64,000 nucleotides of DNA from Haemaphysalis longicornis (GCA_013339765.2 CM023457.1:56011745-56075744), one strand, 5' to 3'. Counted from the stretch's first letter, positions 32,306 through 44,384 are shown. Notes: generated by a model from the letters alone, not told the origin. Numbers and translations are program-made.

Positions 32306-34324
32306 CTTTCAACCAGACGTTTTCGCGGTTACTTGCTGTTCACAACCGGTAAATCCGAAATAATTTGTACTTTTATTTGTCTTTGGTCTCATCTTGTGCA
32401 TTAGGTACGCATATATGCCTCAAATAAACGCTTGCTGTTTTAATCCACTTTCTCTCAAAGCTTAACTGAGCTCCCGTAAAGTACCTCTTAAATACTTCTT
32501 ATTACGCCATCCGGTCCCTATCTCTCTACTTTAGGTTCCACCCTTCCGCCATAGTTCCCAACTTCCTCATGTGTCTCCCAAATTTGTGTTTCCCGAATCC
32601 CTCAATACCAACACACCGCTACTCATTCTCTCTCCCTCGGACACATTCCTCCACAGCACGGCCCGGCAAAATACTAATCACCCTGTCTCTAATGCACCCT
32701 TCCCTTCCTCTAACTGTGGCGAACGAATGTTTGCTTTCCCTGAAAACATACCACCGCACGCTGTATCGCAATCGCACAAAACTTTCCCTCGTTCGCTGAA
32801 CAGTGCTCCCCTCTCCACCCCCCCCCCCTCCCCTGTTAGCGGAGTCAGCCCGTCATCCCGCCTGAATGTCATCTCCCGCATTAAATGCTTTGCCGGCTTC
32901 ATTTCATTCCACCCTGCCATGGCGCTGCAGTTTAGATCTACTAGCTCTCCTAAATGCTTCCCCATTCCCCACATCCCTTCCTTTTCTATGTTTTACGGAA
33001 TATATTTTTGTAGATTGGTTTCTTCGGTGAATTCGGGCTGTTTTTGCACCCGATTTCACTCTTGAATCGCAAGTGCTGAACTTTCCCCGGAACAAAAAGG
33101 GGAGATGACGAAGTAGAAGAGCGAAGGGAGAGAAGGTTTGCAAGCGTTCTCTGGAGTCCGCGACGGGGAACGCTTGGGGAAAGTGTAGCGCGCTGATCGT
33201 AGCGAGCGAGTTGGTCGGCGGGGAGTAGATTGATCGGTCCGATTCAGATGAATATCTCCCTCAGCGCCGCTCTGAATCGAATCGCGTCATGCGCCTCTGT
33301 GAGTTCCGCCGTTCCGGGAAAGTGGGGACGTGAAACGGGAGTTGGAGCGCGCCGGGTTACAGAGTTGTTCGAGTCGACGGCTGCCCTAGGCGCACCAACG
33401 GTGCTCGTTTCGATAAAAAACAAAAAAAGAATCTCGTCGATATGAGGGAAAATTTTCAGGGAAAGAGACGATGAAAAAAGGTGTATGACAACCGTCACTT
33501 GAGAAAGTTGCTTCACTCCTAGTACTAACACCGACAGGGAAATTAGAGTTCGAGTGATGGATAATCAGTCGACTGAAATGAGTGAAATTTCAGTCATTTT
33601 AAGAAAACACAGAAGAAATTTTGACGCTACGTAGAGGAAAATTCCCAATTACAAAGGTGAATTTACGGTGCGGTATCACTGCCCGCTGCGGAAATTTGTT
33701 GAGAAAACAAGAACGCCCCGGCGAAAACGTCTTCTCGCCGACCTACATTTACAGGGACATTAGGCAGAGCGAATGCCCGCCAATGTTAATGTTTTGTTAC
33801 TCTCAGTTAGGTTTCCAGTTCTTTTATCATTTCCATGGTGTTTGTATAGAATCAGGTTAATACACAGACAATACAAAAATGCCGTCAACGATAACCAAAT
33901 AAAGAAAGTAACTGAAAGCAGGGAAATAAACACAATGAATCATCTTTATTAAAGAACAAGTGCAAGAAGAAAAAAACAAAACTGCGTTTAGCGAAGTGTA
34001 GATTAAAATAATTCTGGCACATTACAAGCACAATCGTAATAACGGAGATGCAACGGTATAATAAAGAAATGGGGTAAAAAGAAAACTCCAGCTCAACGCT
34101 TGCACGCCACATATTTCTATTTCAAAACACACAAAACTTACAGAATATAAAAATATACGGTAACTGACCAGTACAGATTAAGAGAAACAATACATTCATC
34201 GATGCAAAAAAAAAAAAAAAGGCTTCAATCCACGCTGTGAAGGTGGTTGGAAAGAAAAGCTTTAAACGACACCCACAACAATTGCCCATGCGACGTCACT
34301 TGAATTCACATACCGGCTCTACAA
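32306..34324. other. No supported gene
   Basis: Pyrimidine-rich sequence at 32500-32900 (with a C-run near 32818) gives a Pro/Ser-rich 164-codon frame (32571-33065) with no motif. Otherwise nothing is recognisable. Confidence 0.5.
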
Positions 34325-34430
34325 ACAGTGAAACCAGAGAAGGAGTAGGAGGAGGAGGAATGCCTTTAATGATGAGGAAAAGTCATCCAGGCAGCGAGCT
34401 TGGCTTGCTACTCTACAGTGAAACCAGAGA
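34325..34430 (-). mobile_element. 74-bp LINE 3' stub with 16-bp target duplication
   Basis: Perfect 16-bp copies of ACAGTGAAACCAGAGA (34325-34340; 34415-34430) flank a 74-bp insert. On the minus strand it reads AGCAAGCCAAGCTCGCTGCC, GGATGACTTTTCC, TCATCATTAAAGGCATT and a TCC-repeat tail. ATTAAA is a poly(A) signal variant placed just before the microsatellite tail, as in the other LINE 3' ends here. It is an extreme 5' truncation of a LINE. Confidence 0.85.
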
Positions 34431-36392
34431 TTCTTCCAGCCGGTATTTGGAATCGCGGGGGCGGCGTCCCGAACGCAGCAGCAGCGTCGGCCACGGCTGG
34501 CTGGAGCGGCGGACGCCGCCACTGTAGCCCGGCCGAGAGTCGGGAGAAAGAAAACGGGAGGAGCGTCTTTCGGAGGGTGAGACGCGGAACCCAGCCATCC
34601 TGATGTGCTATCTGGGGCTACACCACCGCGCGACACAAGCGCAGACACCGAAACAATTCGGCAAGTGAGCTTAGTGATTCCCATTTATACCGATTTAAAC
34701 TAGTTATTAGTAAGTTTGAGAATTCTAGAAATTGGTGGATTTATAATCGCTAATTATTGTAATCCAGTTGCCCTTTCGGCATTTGTAAACCTCTTAAAAT
34801 AAACCGAATCTGGAATACCAATTACGAAAACGGATTTTCCCCATTGTGGACAGGCTGTGCCGGGACCAGGGCGTTTCTTAACCGAGTTTAATTGGTTCGA
34901 CTTTTGGGTTTTCCGCCTGAAATTCTGAAACATGAAAACCGTATGAATCACTTAATTCAGAACAGGGTGCAGGGAAAAATACAAAGAGGTGCTGTCGAAC
35001 AAGTTAAATAATTCTGCGAATTAATCTACCTTAATGTAGATCAAAATTACTGCACCAAAACAGGCCAAAAAAGTGGGTAAAAGAGAAAAGCCGCAACAGA
35101 TGCCACGCCAGCAGACTTCCACCGAAAGAACACTGGGTAAGAATTAATCCATCTCTAACTGCTCCGTAAGTTAAAAAACATACCCCTCTTGCCAAAAACA
35201 GTGGCCAATCCACGTTGGGAAAAGTTTGTTGCCTGCACGTCACGAAACAACGTTGGCTGGTAAAGAGCTGAAAAGCTTTCTTCAATAAGAATCTTTAAGC
35301 ACGTGTTTAAAGGCAGACAAGGATGATGTTGAGTTTAGTTCTGCAGAAGGACTGTCCCAAATTAAAAAGCTGAAAAACAATATGCCATTTGACCATAGTG
35401 GCTACGGACTATAGGTAGTAATTTTTATTGGCTGTGAACATGGTAGATTTGTTATTTTGTAGCAGGTTCGTTTCAATAACATGGAACCATAAAATATTGT
35501 AGCGCGCTATTGAAACAAAAAGTCGCTATCTTATGATATAATATATCTTTAACAGAGGAGAATCTATAATGGCGCATGTGGCACAAGTTCATCGTTATAT
35601 TGTCCTTTTTGAACAGTCTTGATCTATACTGGCGTCTTTCGGCAAGAAAAGCAGAATATCTTGCTACCGGAATGTGTAAGGAAAGCAAGAATGACTGCAA
35701 AATGAAAACGTTGGTGAAGATGATGATAGTGATATACACACGCGGGCATAAAGTTTTGTAGGTGCAATCTTGTTCCGCCCTATGCTTCGCAAATACTTCA
35801 ACGGCAGCTTTCGACTCGCTGGATGCAGGTTAAAATATTACCAGAGACCGTGATACGTATATTACTGGCACAATTTCAGAAAGCGGCCAGTTAAACGGAG
35901 CCCATCTATTTGTAAGGTTTCAGCAAATACGCATGACCAGCAATGTGGTTACGCGTGCCACCGCACGCCAGAATTTTTGTGCTCGTCAAGTTACCAAAAG
36001 CGTTTATAATTTACCAAGACCATTGCAGAACAGGGAACCACAATTGCCTTGTCATGATAACCGACAGCTGTCACCGGAGGGGCCCTTTTCTCGGGTGCCC
36101 TACAACGTCACCGGTCACTTCAGGTAAGAGACGTCTATTGACTTCTGACTGCCGAGGAAGGAAAAGGAAAAAGGAATACCATCCACCACTGGCATCGAAT
36201 TCATTTCCCACCATGGGAAAGGCGCACAGTGCATACACAATGCTTCGATTCGGCGTGAAGTCCACGCATGAAGGTAAAGTAGCCGTAGCCGTCAACTCGA
36301 CCGTGGGGCAGACATATAGTACACCGAAGCCCCATACTGCAGAATTTCCCACCCAAAATATTCCGCTTGGCCGCTCCGGAGGGCTTCCAGCT

Positions 36393-36393
<1 letters not shown>
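34431..36393. other. No supported feature
   Basis: No recognisable gene. The GC-rich stretch 34430-34620 has open frames on both strands without motifs; the rest is AT-rich. Confidence 0.5.

Positions 36394-36458
<65 letters not shown>
36394..36458. repeat. (CT)n microsatellite
   Basis: Pure CT repeat of about 32 units. Imperfect CT/ACTC sequence links it to the array at 36545. Confidence 0.95.
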
Positions 36459-36461
<3 letters not shown>

Positions 36462-36544
36462 TCTCATCTCTTCTTCTCTCTACTCTGCTCTCTCCTATCT
36501 CCTCACTCCTCTGCTCCCCTCTCACTCACTCATCTCCTCTCACT

Positions 36545-36622
36545 ACTCACTCACTCACTCACTCACTCACTCACTCACTCACTCACTCACTCACTCACTC
36601 ACTCACTCACTCACTCACTCAC
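36545..36622. repeat. (ACTC)n microsatellite
   Basis: About 19 ACTC units. The SLTH-repeat frames across 35943-36741 are artefacts of this and the CT tract. Confidence 0.95.
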
Positions 36623-38046
36623 ACATTCATCTTTCTCTCAGCCTTTATGTTTTCTCCACACACGTCTCATCTCTGTCAGTCTCTCCTTTTGGAGTGTATA
36701 GAAGCAGAGGAGTGCAAAGCGACACTTCACGCAAAAATTAACACGCTTCGAGGCTTTCCCGACGAGTTTTAATTGGATATCGCAGGAGGAGACGCGCAGG
36801 GAATACGACGGTCATGAGGCGACGCCAGAGCTAGTGAGTTACTAGTCCTGTTTGCGCTTGGGGCATCACGCCAGTGTCGGCCCATCCCCATCGCTTGCAG
36901 TCTACAGGGAGCTTAAGAATCGATCGTTGACGAGAGTGGCCGGCAGCAGCGGCGGAGCTCCAAAGCTCCAGACAGAGTTTTAAAGGGTAGGGAAGCACGG
37001 GCGGAACTGATGCACTTTTAAAACACCGCGCCAAGTACACAGTTCGCGCTTTTCGCGAGGTCACGTGATGCCGGGGCACCTTTCGGTATTGAGCTGTTGC
37101 GCCCCCATGTTCCAACTACAAGCAAACTGTTTGCCCGAAAACAACAATTTACTTCCGATCTCAGCAGTGAATTCTTTGCCGAGTGCTCCCCCAGCCAAGG
37201 CTGTGTAGCGCCCTGCATTCCCACAAAAATGTAGATTTGGCTGGAAGTTCCACCTGTGATCGTTATAATAGCGTAAATGGAGATAACTGGTCTGAAAAGA
37301 AGTTTGAAAAACAAAAACTGGCTTTAAAGAGCTCGCACTCTCAACAAGCGGCATAAAAATGTTACGCATTAGTGGACAATTATGATTTCCGCAGACTCTT
37401 CGTGATCTTGTTGGCGTATGAGTAGTGTGGTCGCTGTCGCTCAGATATCACATGCGTGATAGCTATCACATACGTTAGTCCCCACACCTTGGTGGTGTAA
37501 GGAGCGCTCGACGTGGTGTGCCCGAGGAAGTAGATAAGTAACTTCCTAATTATAGATGTCATGGCTTCTTTGATTACCACCCTCATCACAAGCGTATGAT
37601 GATGATTATTGTATTCATTGTAACTTTGGAAGATCTCCCAGCTACTTCTCGGATTTTTGATAGCAGATACATAATTAATGCCTGATAATTTAGCCTGTTT
37701 TACGCAAACCGGCACATGAGATGAAATAACCAGAGTTAGGTCATTTCTGAGTTCTTCTGTCGTGAAGAACGTGCGTGATTTGGGAAAGCTGGCACTATTT
37801 CAACCTCGTCATTGCTATTGTCACGAAAGGTGGCGATGTAACAAGCAGCCACAGTGGCCGCCATTCACGTGGCAGCACCGCCACAGTGAGAGCTCTCCCG
37901 CACATGCACCTGTTCCACCTACCTGTCATCACATTCACCTGTTACGCGCCAGGCATCAGGCTATTTATTGTCTCTTTCTGCCAGGGCCGTTCTGCCAAGG
38001 CTTTCTGCAGGGGTGATTGGGTTTTTTTTTTCTGTTTTAAAGCTTC
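36623..38046. other. No supported feature
   Basis: No gene or repeat recognised. Short overlapping frames on both strands only. Confidence 0.5.
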
Positions 38047-38209
38047 TCTTCCGAAAATGTAGAAGAAGTGACAACTGGGCTAGTTGGTAATGCATATGGG
38101 ACATTTTGAAGGTAGCGCACTTAAACACGGACACTAGGGAAAGAAACCTGTCGTTTCTTTCCCTAGTGTCCGTGTATAAGTGTGCTACCTTCAAGATCTT
38201 CCGAAAATG
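38047..38209 (-). mobile_element. Short Penelope-like hairpin insertion, copy C
   Basis: A 137-bp insert (38060-38196) is flanked by perfect 13-bp copies of TCTTCCGAAAATG (38047-38059; 38197-38209). Most of it is a near-perfect palindrome: arms of about 40 nt, including ACACGGACACTAGGGAAAGA and its complement, with a tiny loop around 38147-38153. On the minus strand the 3' end reads ATTACCAACTAGCCCAGTTG then TCACTTCTTCTA, the terminus shared with copies A and B. Confidence 0.8.
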
Positions 38210-38300
38210 CTGACTTTCTTGAACCGTTCGCGACGCGCGCGTTGCTGTTCCGAATGCGGCGTTTGACAGCTACCACTCTTTTTGCATGTACATACTATTA

Positions 38301-39500
38301 GGTGAGAGTGAGTGAGTGAAAGCCTTTTATTAAAACAAGGAGGCTCAGGGGCCGGAAGGGGGAGAGGGGGAAAAGAGGAAGGGAGAGGTGGTCACGAGGT
38401 GACGTTCATTTGAAAATCCTGGAGAGGAACAATCAGTTCTTGGATGCACAGATAGGGTGGTGGACCCCGGACAAACTACTTTTGTGAGGCCACTCTCGAG
38501 AGCGAAGCGCCAGAGGGCAGCAAATAAAGTCGGGGTCGCTGAGTGTCGTGGGGGGTATCTCGCTTGGATTGGATTCAGCGGGATGGGGCGGAAGAATTGG
38601 TACGCAGAGCAGTGCCAAATAAGGTGGGTCAGATTTGCTATTGTAGCTGTGTTGCACTATGGGTAGTAGGACGGAGGATCGCCCGTCGGGTGATTCCCTT
38701 TGCGTATGATAAGGGGGAGTCAATGCAGCGTTCGCGCGAAATTTGTTGATACAAAACTTCGGCAGGACGAGTTAGGGATGGGGCATTATGCAAAGCAACC
38801 TACAGGAGTGGCAGCGGCAAGGCGGTTGTGCCTCGCCTGACGAGCGCGATCCAGCTGTTGCCTGAGGGAGAGCGGGGGAGCAGGGCCGTCAACCAGTGGA
38901 GGAGTTGCCGGAACTCTGAGCCATGTGTCCCGGTATCCACGCAACACGTACAGCGGTACCCTTGCGAGCAAGCAGACTAATCATATGTTGAATCTGATGA
39001 ACCAGAGGGTGATCGGAGAACGGTTTTCGTAACTCACGTAGCGCCATTTGGGAGTCATTCAGGAACCGAATGCCGGGTGATAATGGAGCATACGTCTCGA
39101 AGGTCAAGTGGTCGAGAGCTGCGAGGACGGCATGTAGCTCAACGTCCATAATAGAAGCAGTGGATGCTTGTCGAGTGCGAGCACCGTCTAAAATAGGTAA
39201 ACCTGGACATCGCCAAGTCAGTCCCATGCGGCTAGCAGAAACGCTCGCGTCTGTTAAATTTGTTAGATCCGGGCTCTACCTCAGGGAGTTTAGCCGCCAT
39301 AGTGCGAGAAACAGCATGATGGTGAACTCTGGATAGGGATCTTGGGACGCCTATGCGTTACTCGATTGTCAACCCCAAAGGGGCGTTCCCATGGAGGAGG
39401 GAGAGGCTGCGGTAGGGCTGGGGGGAGCGCCATTTGCGAGTCCCAAGCTGTAAGAACCGCACCCTGCCAGGTCAAGGAACGGCGATCTTCGTGCACTTGA
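38301..39500 (-). mobile_element. I-like LINE 3' portion with ACTC tail
   Basis: Minus-strand remnant: linker region (about 39500-39230), RNase H (39227-38870), degraded C-terminal region to about 38430, 3' UTR, AATAAA-type signal (38326-38332 on the plus strand as TTTTATT), GGCTTT and an ACTC tail (38301-38318). No target duplication was found by eye. The 5' end is approximate. Confidence 0.75.
38889..39227 (-). pseudogene. LINE ORF2 RNase H domain
   Basis: The peptide has 'SIMDVELHAVLAALDHLTFE' (catalytic E), GIRFLNDSQMALRELR (NDSQ, catalytic D) and 'VRVAWIPGHMAQSSGNSSTG', which keeps WIPGH and the GN that precede the last acidic residue. This is the I-like LINE RNase H layout that removes RNA from the RNA/DNA hybrid. 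A stop follows directly. Further C-terminal sequence continues in other frames, including 'LTHLIWHCSAYQ', the knuckle end (about 38610-38640). Frameshifts make it a pseudogene. Confidence 0.75.
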
Positions 39501-40129
39501 GAGTTTCCTCGAGCAGCAGTTCAGGTGGGGGTAGCTGCACTGATTCATTCAGGGCTGTTTTACGTTTCGGCTAATTAGAGTGCAGTTGGACTTTAATGCT
39601 GCAGTAGAAGCATGACTTCATGAAGGAGGGCGTTAAAAGGCATTTAAATTCGGTTCAAACCCTGCCGAAACGATCCGTATATACGGAATTATGGGAAAGC
39701 GGAGTTCATAGGGATTATGCCGCCCCCAAGCACGCCGAAAGTAGATGTTAGTATAAAAAACTGGGAATCACATTAGTGTGCGTAATAAATACATTTAGCA
39801 CACTTTCGTGTTTTTATCTTCAATAATGAGCGAATGACGCTCCGTATGTTTTCCCTATACTCCGTATATACGGAAGTCATACGGACAATGATTTGGCGGT
39901 TCTAGTTGGCTTACAGACATAAAATCGGTGTCAAATTTTTGGATATGTATGCACTATTTTATTCATGTGTGTCTCTCAAAAATATTCTGTGTTTTCTTGC
40001 GGCTTTGTGTCATTCTAGAAAATTACTCCGTATTCCCATATTTCCGTATATGCGCATCTTTTTTGAGGAGGGAAACATTACCAAAAAAGTTTCTTGTTGC
40101 AAAATAAAATGCGAAAGAAAGAGAACGAT
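39501..40129. other. No supported feature
   Basis: AT-rich sequence with several 'TCCGTATATACGGA'-like palindromic strings (about 39672, 39858 and 40030), otherwise nothing recognisable. Confidence 0.5.
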
Positions 40130-40540
40130 GAGAAAACGGAATAGGAGAGAAATCAAGCTAGAAAAAGGAAAAATATGAAGAAAAGAAAGAAAGAAGAAGA
40201 AAGAAAGAAAGAAAGAAAGAAAGCAACAGAGAAGGGAGGAAGACAAAGAAATGAAGGAAGAAACAGTTAAAGAGAGAAAAAAGAAAAAGAAAAAGCGAAA
40301 GCAAGCAAGACCGAAAGAAACGAGAAAAGAAGGAATGAAAAAAGAAAGAAAAAGGAAGAAGGAAATAAAAGTAAAAAAAAAATAAATAAAGGAAAAAAAG
40401 AGAGAAAGAAAGGACAGGAACGAAAGAAGGGAAGGAAGGAAAGAATAAATATTCAAAAAGGAAAGAAAGAAAAGAAATGAAAGAAGAAATACATTACCAA
40501 GGAAATAAAAATCAAAAACAAACAAAAAGAAGGGACCTGG
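40130..40540. repeat. Purine-rich (GAAA)-type low-complexity tract
   Basis: About 400 bp with nearly all purines on the plus strand, built of AAAG/GAAA/GAAG units of changing phase. The minus-strand 232-codon Phe/Leu/Ser frame (40010-40708) comes from it and is not a gene. Confidence 0.9.
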
Positions 40541-41093
40541 TGAAAAACACATCGAACGACCACTACTCCAATCTTTGCCCGCGTCGCAACAATTTATCCC
40601 TTTGGCCACCTTTCTATGACATGACTGGGGAACGACACACGGTGTCCTCCAAAGTTTTCCAGGAACTTCTAAACATTGCGGTTTAATGCGAACCGCGACA
40701 GGCTGCAATATATCTTAGCTACTTGAATACAAAAATACCTCGGCCTGACGCCCAACTGGATCCACATAGTCTCCGGAGAGCTGCAGGAACGCCAGCCTAT
40801 CACGAATCGCTGCTCCCAAACATGTACTCACCTGGAAAGATAAAAAAGAGAAAGAAGAAACAGAGTTAGTGCGTTATCCTCTCAAAGTACGCGGAAGTGC
40901 ATATTAAAAGTGTTATTGCTACCCTTCAATATTAAAAGTGCCCTTCCTACCGATATAGTTCTCTATGTGTGCGTTCTTAACTGCATGTCTTCGGTCTCAT
41001 GACGGTTCCAGCTACATATCTTCTGCAAAAAAATTAGCAGTGGCTTAGCTCGGCTATACCAGGATATACGTAGTGAGCTAAGGTTCAGCAATT
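40541..41093. other. No supported feature
   Basis: Nothing recognisable. Confidence 0.5.
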
Positions 41094-41158
41094 GAATCCA
41101 ATCCAATCCAATCCTGTCCAGTCCAGTCCAGTCCAGTCCAGTCCAGTCCAGTCCAGTC
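41094..41158. repeat. Pentamer array (AATCC)/(CCAGT)
   Basis: Four AATCC units followed by about nine CCAGT units. It is followed by unique sequence starting CTCGCGCTTGTGAAGCACGG, which recurs after the second array. Confidence 0.9.
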
Positions 41159-41390
41159 ACTGCTGCTCGCGCTTGTGAAGCACGGCTCTCTAGGAGCCAC
41201 GCGAAACGACTATCAAGCGGCTCCGGCGCAGCGTCAGACTTGGCTGCTGCGCAACGGAGCCGCACAGCTGGGCACGCGCCGGCGCCAGTGCGTGTGACGC
41301 GGCTATGACGTCACTCCTCTGGAATGCGCAGACCGGCGAATGTGCAGACCCAATTCTGTACACACCCGTACTCCTATTGGATTGGAGTTC

Positions 41391-41479
41391 CAATGCAATC
41401 CAATACCATACAATTTAATCCAATCCAAATCAAATCATATCCAATTCAATCGAATCCAATCCTATCCTATCCAATCCAA
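41391..41479. repeat. Pentamer array (AATCC), degenerate
   Basis: Imperfect AATCC/ATCCT units. The sequence after it (CTCACGCTTGTGCAGCACGG, then CTCTTCAAGGTCCACGCGAAAC) repeats the sequence after the first array about 320 bp upstream, so array plus flank are duplicated. Confidence 0.85.
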
Positions 41480-43039
41480 TGCTCCTCACGCTTGTGCAGC
41501 ACGGCTCTTCAAGGTCCACGCGAAACTGCTGAACCTCGGCCGGTGTAGCTTACGCTACGAAATTAGAGCTCGATTCGCAAAGGCCGAAACACACCGGCTT
41601 AAACACTCAACGGCTGGATGTGACATGCGGCGCTGGTCACTGAAACTGGCAAGGGGACGCGCTGCTCTACTCGTGGCGTCACCCCCGAGAAGAAACTACG
41701 GAATGTCGACAAGAACACGGCAGTAGGGAACGAAAGTTGCGCTTAAATCAAGATTAATTCTGCCAGATGCAGCTGCCGGAGGGTCCCTTTCTCTCTTTCC
41801 GGAGCACGCAAGCACCGACGGAGACAACTACGAGTACAGGGAACGTGGTGTCCCCTCATGCGCACACGTGTCCACAAGCCAGGTCGCGCTGTCCTTTTAA
41901 ATTTATCAGCACACCCGCCACATAAGCCAGAGCTGGGCCAGCCCGCCGGAGTACGATTACGAAGACGGCGGCTTCTTCTGGTGCGTCTTAATGAGGCGTT
42001 CATTAGGAGCCCAGGGGAGTGTCTTCTAAGCGCACTCGCCCCGTTTGTTTTCATTAGGCTTCGAACGCGGCCGACCGCCGAAGGCTCCCACCTCCTGCGC
42101 AGTGTGTACGCAACGTAAGTTTAATCCCTCTGCTGCGCCTCCTTCCAGCCGCATTTGTCTCATACCAAGAATCTCTACGCATTTAAGATGCCTCACGACG
42201 TCTGAGAATGGTCATTGACCCAAAGTGCAGTCCCCAGCTGGAACTTACATAGTGTCGATGTGCTTTCGGAAATCGGTATTTCGATGAGGTGGAGCTTTGT
42301 GGACAAGGTTACCGATGCGAATGTTACAAGAGTGCATTTCAAGCTCAGTGGTGTCAGTACAGTGCGTCTTCCGCCGCATGGGCGTCTCTGCAGGGTCGAT
42401 TAACGGGCGAGCGCCTGGCGCGCTTCACTGGGCGAGGACGGAAGTACCACACTGGCGGTGATCACGCGCTGGGAGTGGCCGCCTTTATAGAGCAATCGCA
42501 GCGGTCTCACAGAGTGAAAGGAAAGACACTGCCTGGAAGATGGGGGAAGCGGGGGTCAAAAGGAGGAGGAGCAGGATGAAACAGCCTTCGGCTAATCTTT
42601 TTTTGTTTGTTTTCTCCTGTTCTCCTTTACTCATGACGCGAATGGCGCAGATTTTTTCCCACAACCTGAGAAAACGCAAGAAAAGATCGAATCTGTCGGG
42701 AGGAGTAGAAAGCCTTACTGGTGGTTAAAGAAGAAAATTTTGGCGTATTTCCGCAGATTGCAAACGCTTTATTCCCTCCTGTCTTTATATTCATAAGTGA
42801 GGGGACGTTAACGCCCCCTTAAGAAGAAATGAAAGGCGTGTTACGCTTCGCCCCCATCTCACGCTTTGCGCCCATTTCTGCTAACACAGCTTTCGTGTAT
42901 GAAAGAAAAAAAATGTTCCGTCTGACCATGATGTTCTCCGCATACCTTAAAGCGGGGCCCTGATTTCTAAGGCGTCTCCGTGCGGTCGGGTCTTCGCTCG
43001 CTGTTTTCGCGCGCTGTTTCAAACGAGATCCGTGGATTC
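41480..43039. other. No supported gene
   Basis: No recognisable gene. Frames at 42215-42730 are short and unmotifed. The part 42780-43035 (for example GAAAGGCGTGTTACGCTTCG) looks like an unclassified tick repeat by style only. Confidence 0.45.
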
Positions 43040-43235
43040 TTGTCCTTTTCTGTAATTTTTTTTTTTTTTTGCATTTCAGCAATTTCGGCGGTCCCATTGG
43101 TGTTCCCATATCTATTTATGGATTTTTTGTGTTGAACCTTGTCCTTTTCTGTAATTTTTTTTTTTTGCATTTCAGCAATTTCGGCGGTCCCATTGGTGTT
43201 CCTATATCTATTTATGGATTTTTTGTGTTGAACCT
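43040..43235. repeat. Tandem duplication, two ~98-bp units
   Basis: Units 43042-43140 and 43141-43235 are almost identical; they differ in T-run length and one C/T. Each contains a T-run followed by GCATTTCAG, a good splice-acceptor-like string on the plus strand, or equally an A-run on the minus strand. The near identity suggests a recent local duplication. Confidence 0.9.
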
Positions 43236-44384
43236 AACTCATTTTCGCCCCCGGCCTTCAGTATTTGTTGACTTTTGTGATTTCACGTGGGCGCTTCTAA
43301 AGAATTTTCTTTAACGGCTTTTCAAGCGCACGTGCCTGTTCATTTGAAAGGAGTGTTAAGTCGCAACCAAATAGCGATACCATCTGTATGTAAGCAAAGA
43401 AAAGCGTCCCGAATGCTCATTCAGCACTTTTATGAAATGCGTGTTTTACATGAGACGGCTGCGTGCATCACAGTGGTAGGATTTATGCCTCCGTATTGGG
43501 GTCGTTTTTTATTTTTATTTTTTATCAGTCAAAAAGCCCTTAAGCCCTGCTTTATCTTACTCTCATTATATCGCAAAAAAGTGCGAGGAGCATAGTATAA
43601 CGGCCACTACCTGAGTATCCACTGCAATCTATGTTAACCTGTAGTAAAGCATCTCTATCGCTGCAGTGTACTTAATTGATCATGACACTGCTCTTGTACC
43701 TCTGGGAGGCAGTGTTGCAGTCATTTAGGGCGACTGTAAAGGTAAATCGAAAGCAACTTGTTTTGCCTTCTTCCTACCCTTTCTCCGTCTCCCAACGCAA
43801 ACTGCTTACACTCGCACCTTTATTCTTCGACGCCATTTTGTCCCGTCTCGCCAGTGAGCGCCCTCTATCCCCGTTTGCGCGACTGTGGCCGCCATCGTGT
43901 GGACACTTCGATTATCTTTGCTCCATTCGCCCTTCCCTTTCAGCTTTCCCTCGTTACGTTATTCGGGCTCCATCCTGTACTTCAGCTTCCTCCATTAACT
44001 TTCTCTGCTCATTTCTTGGCGCTCCGCCGACTTTTCCCAATACGTGCTTTTACCAAAGCGGCCGTGTCCCTGAGGGCCCGGGAACAATCAGGCGGGCCGG
44101 CCGCTTGGAGGTGGGTGGAGGTCCAAGCCTTCCAAAAGAGCCCACGGCTATCCGTTGGACAAGTTGGGGGTCTCAGGGAGGAGTTCCTTTTTCTTGAGCG
44201 CCGGCAGAGCGTGAACCTTAATGCTAGAAGACGCATAACGCGACGTGCATCATTTCAATTTTTTCTCTCTTTTTTCGCAGCTATTACACGACCTCTAAGC
44301 GTTATAGTCCTCATTTAGGGAACTGCTCTCCCTCTAGCCCAGGAGTTTGAAAGCGGCAAGAGGATTGTAACAAGGATGCTCCCG
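43236..44384. other. No supported gene
   Basis: Two overlapping plus frames (43676-44197 and 43758-44318, up to 186 codons) are Ser/Pro/Phe-rich, end without motifs and compete in different frames. I do not support either. Confidence 0.5.

Noticed and set aside
35943..36741. 252-codon frame with SLSLSL and SLTH repeats
   Set aside because: CT and ACTC microsatellites read as protein.
40010..40708. 232-codon Phe/Leu/Ser frame on the minus strand
   Set aside because: Complement of a purine tract; looks like a membrane protein only by composition.
41094..41479. Telomere-like repeat
   Set aside because: Units are AATCC/CCAGT rather than the arthropod TTAGG.
43676..44318. Two overlapping frames of 173 and 186 codons
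   Set aside because: Compete in different frames with Ser/Pro-rich sequence and no motif.
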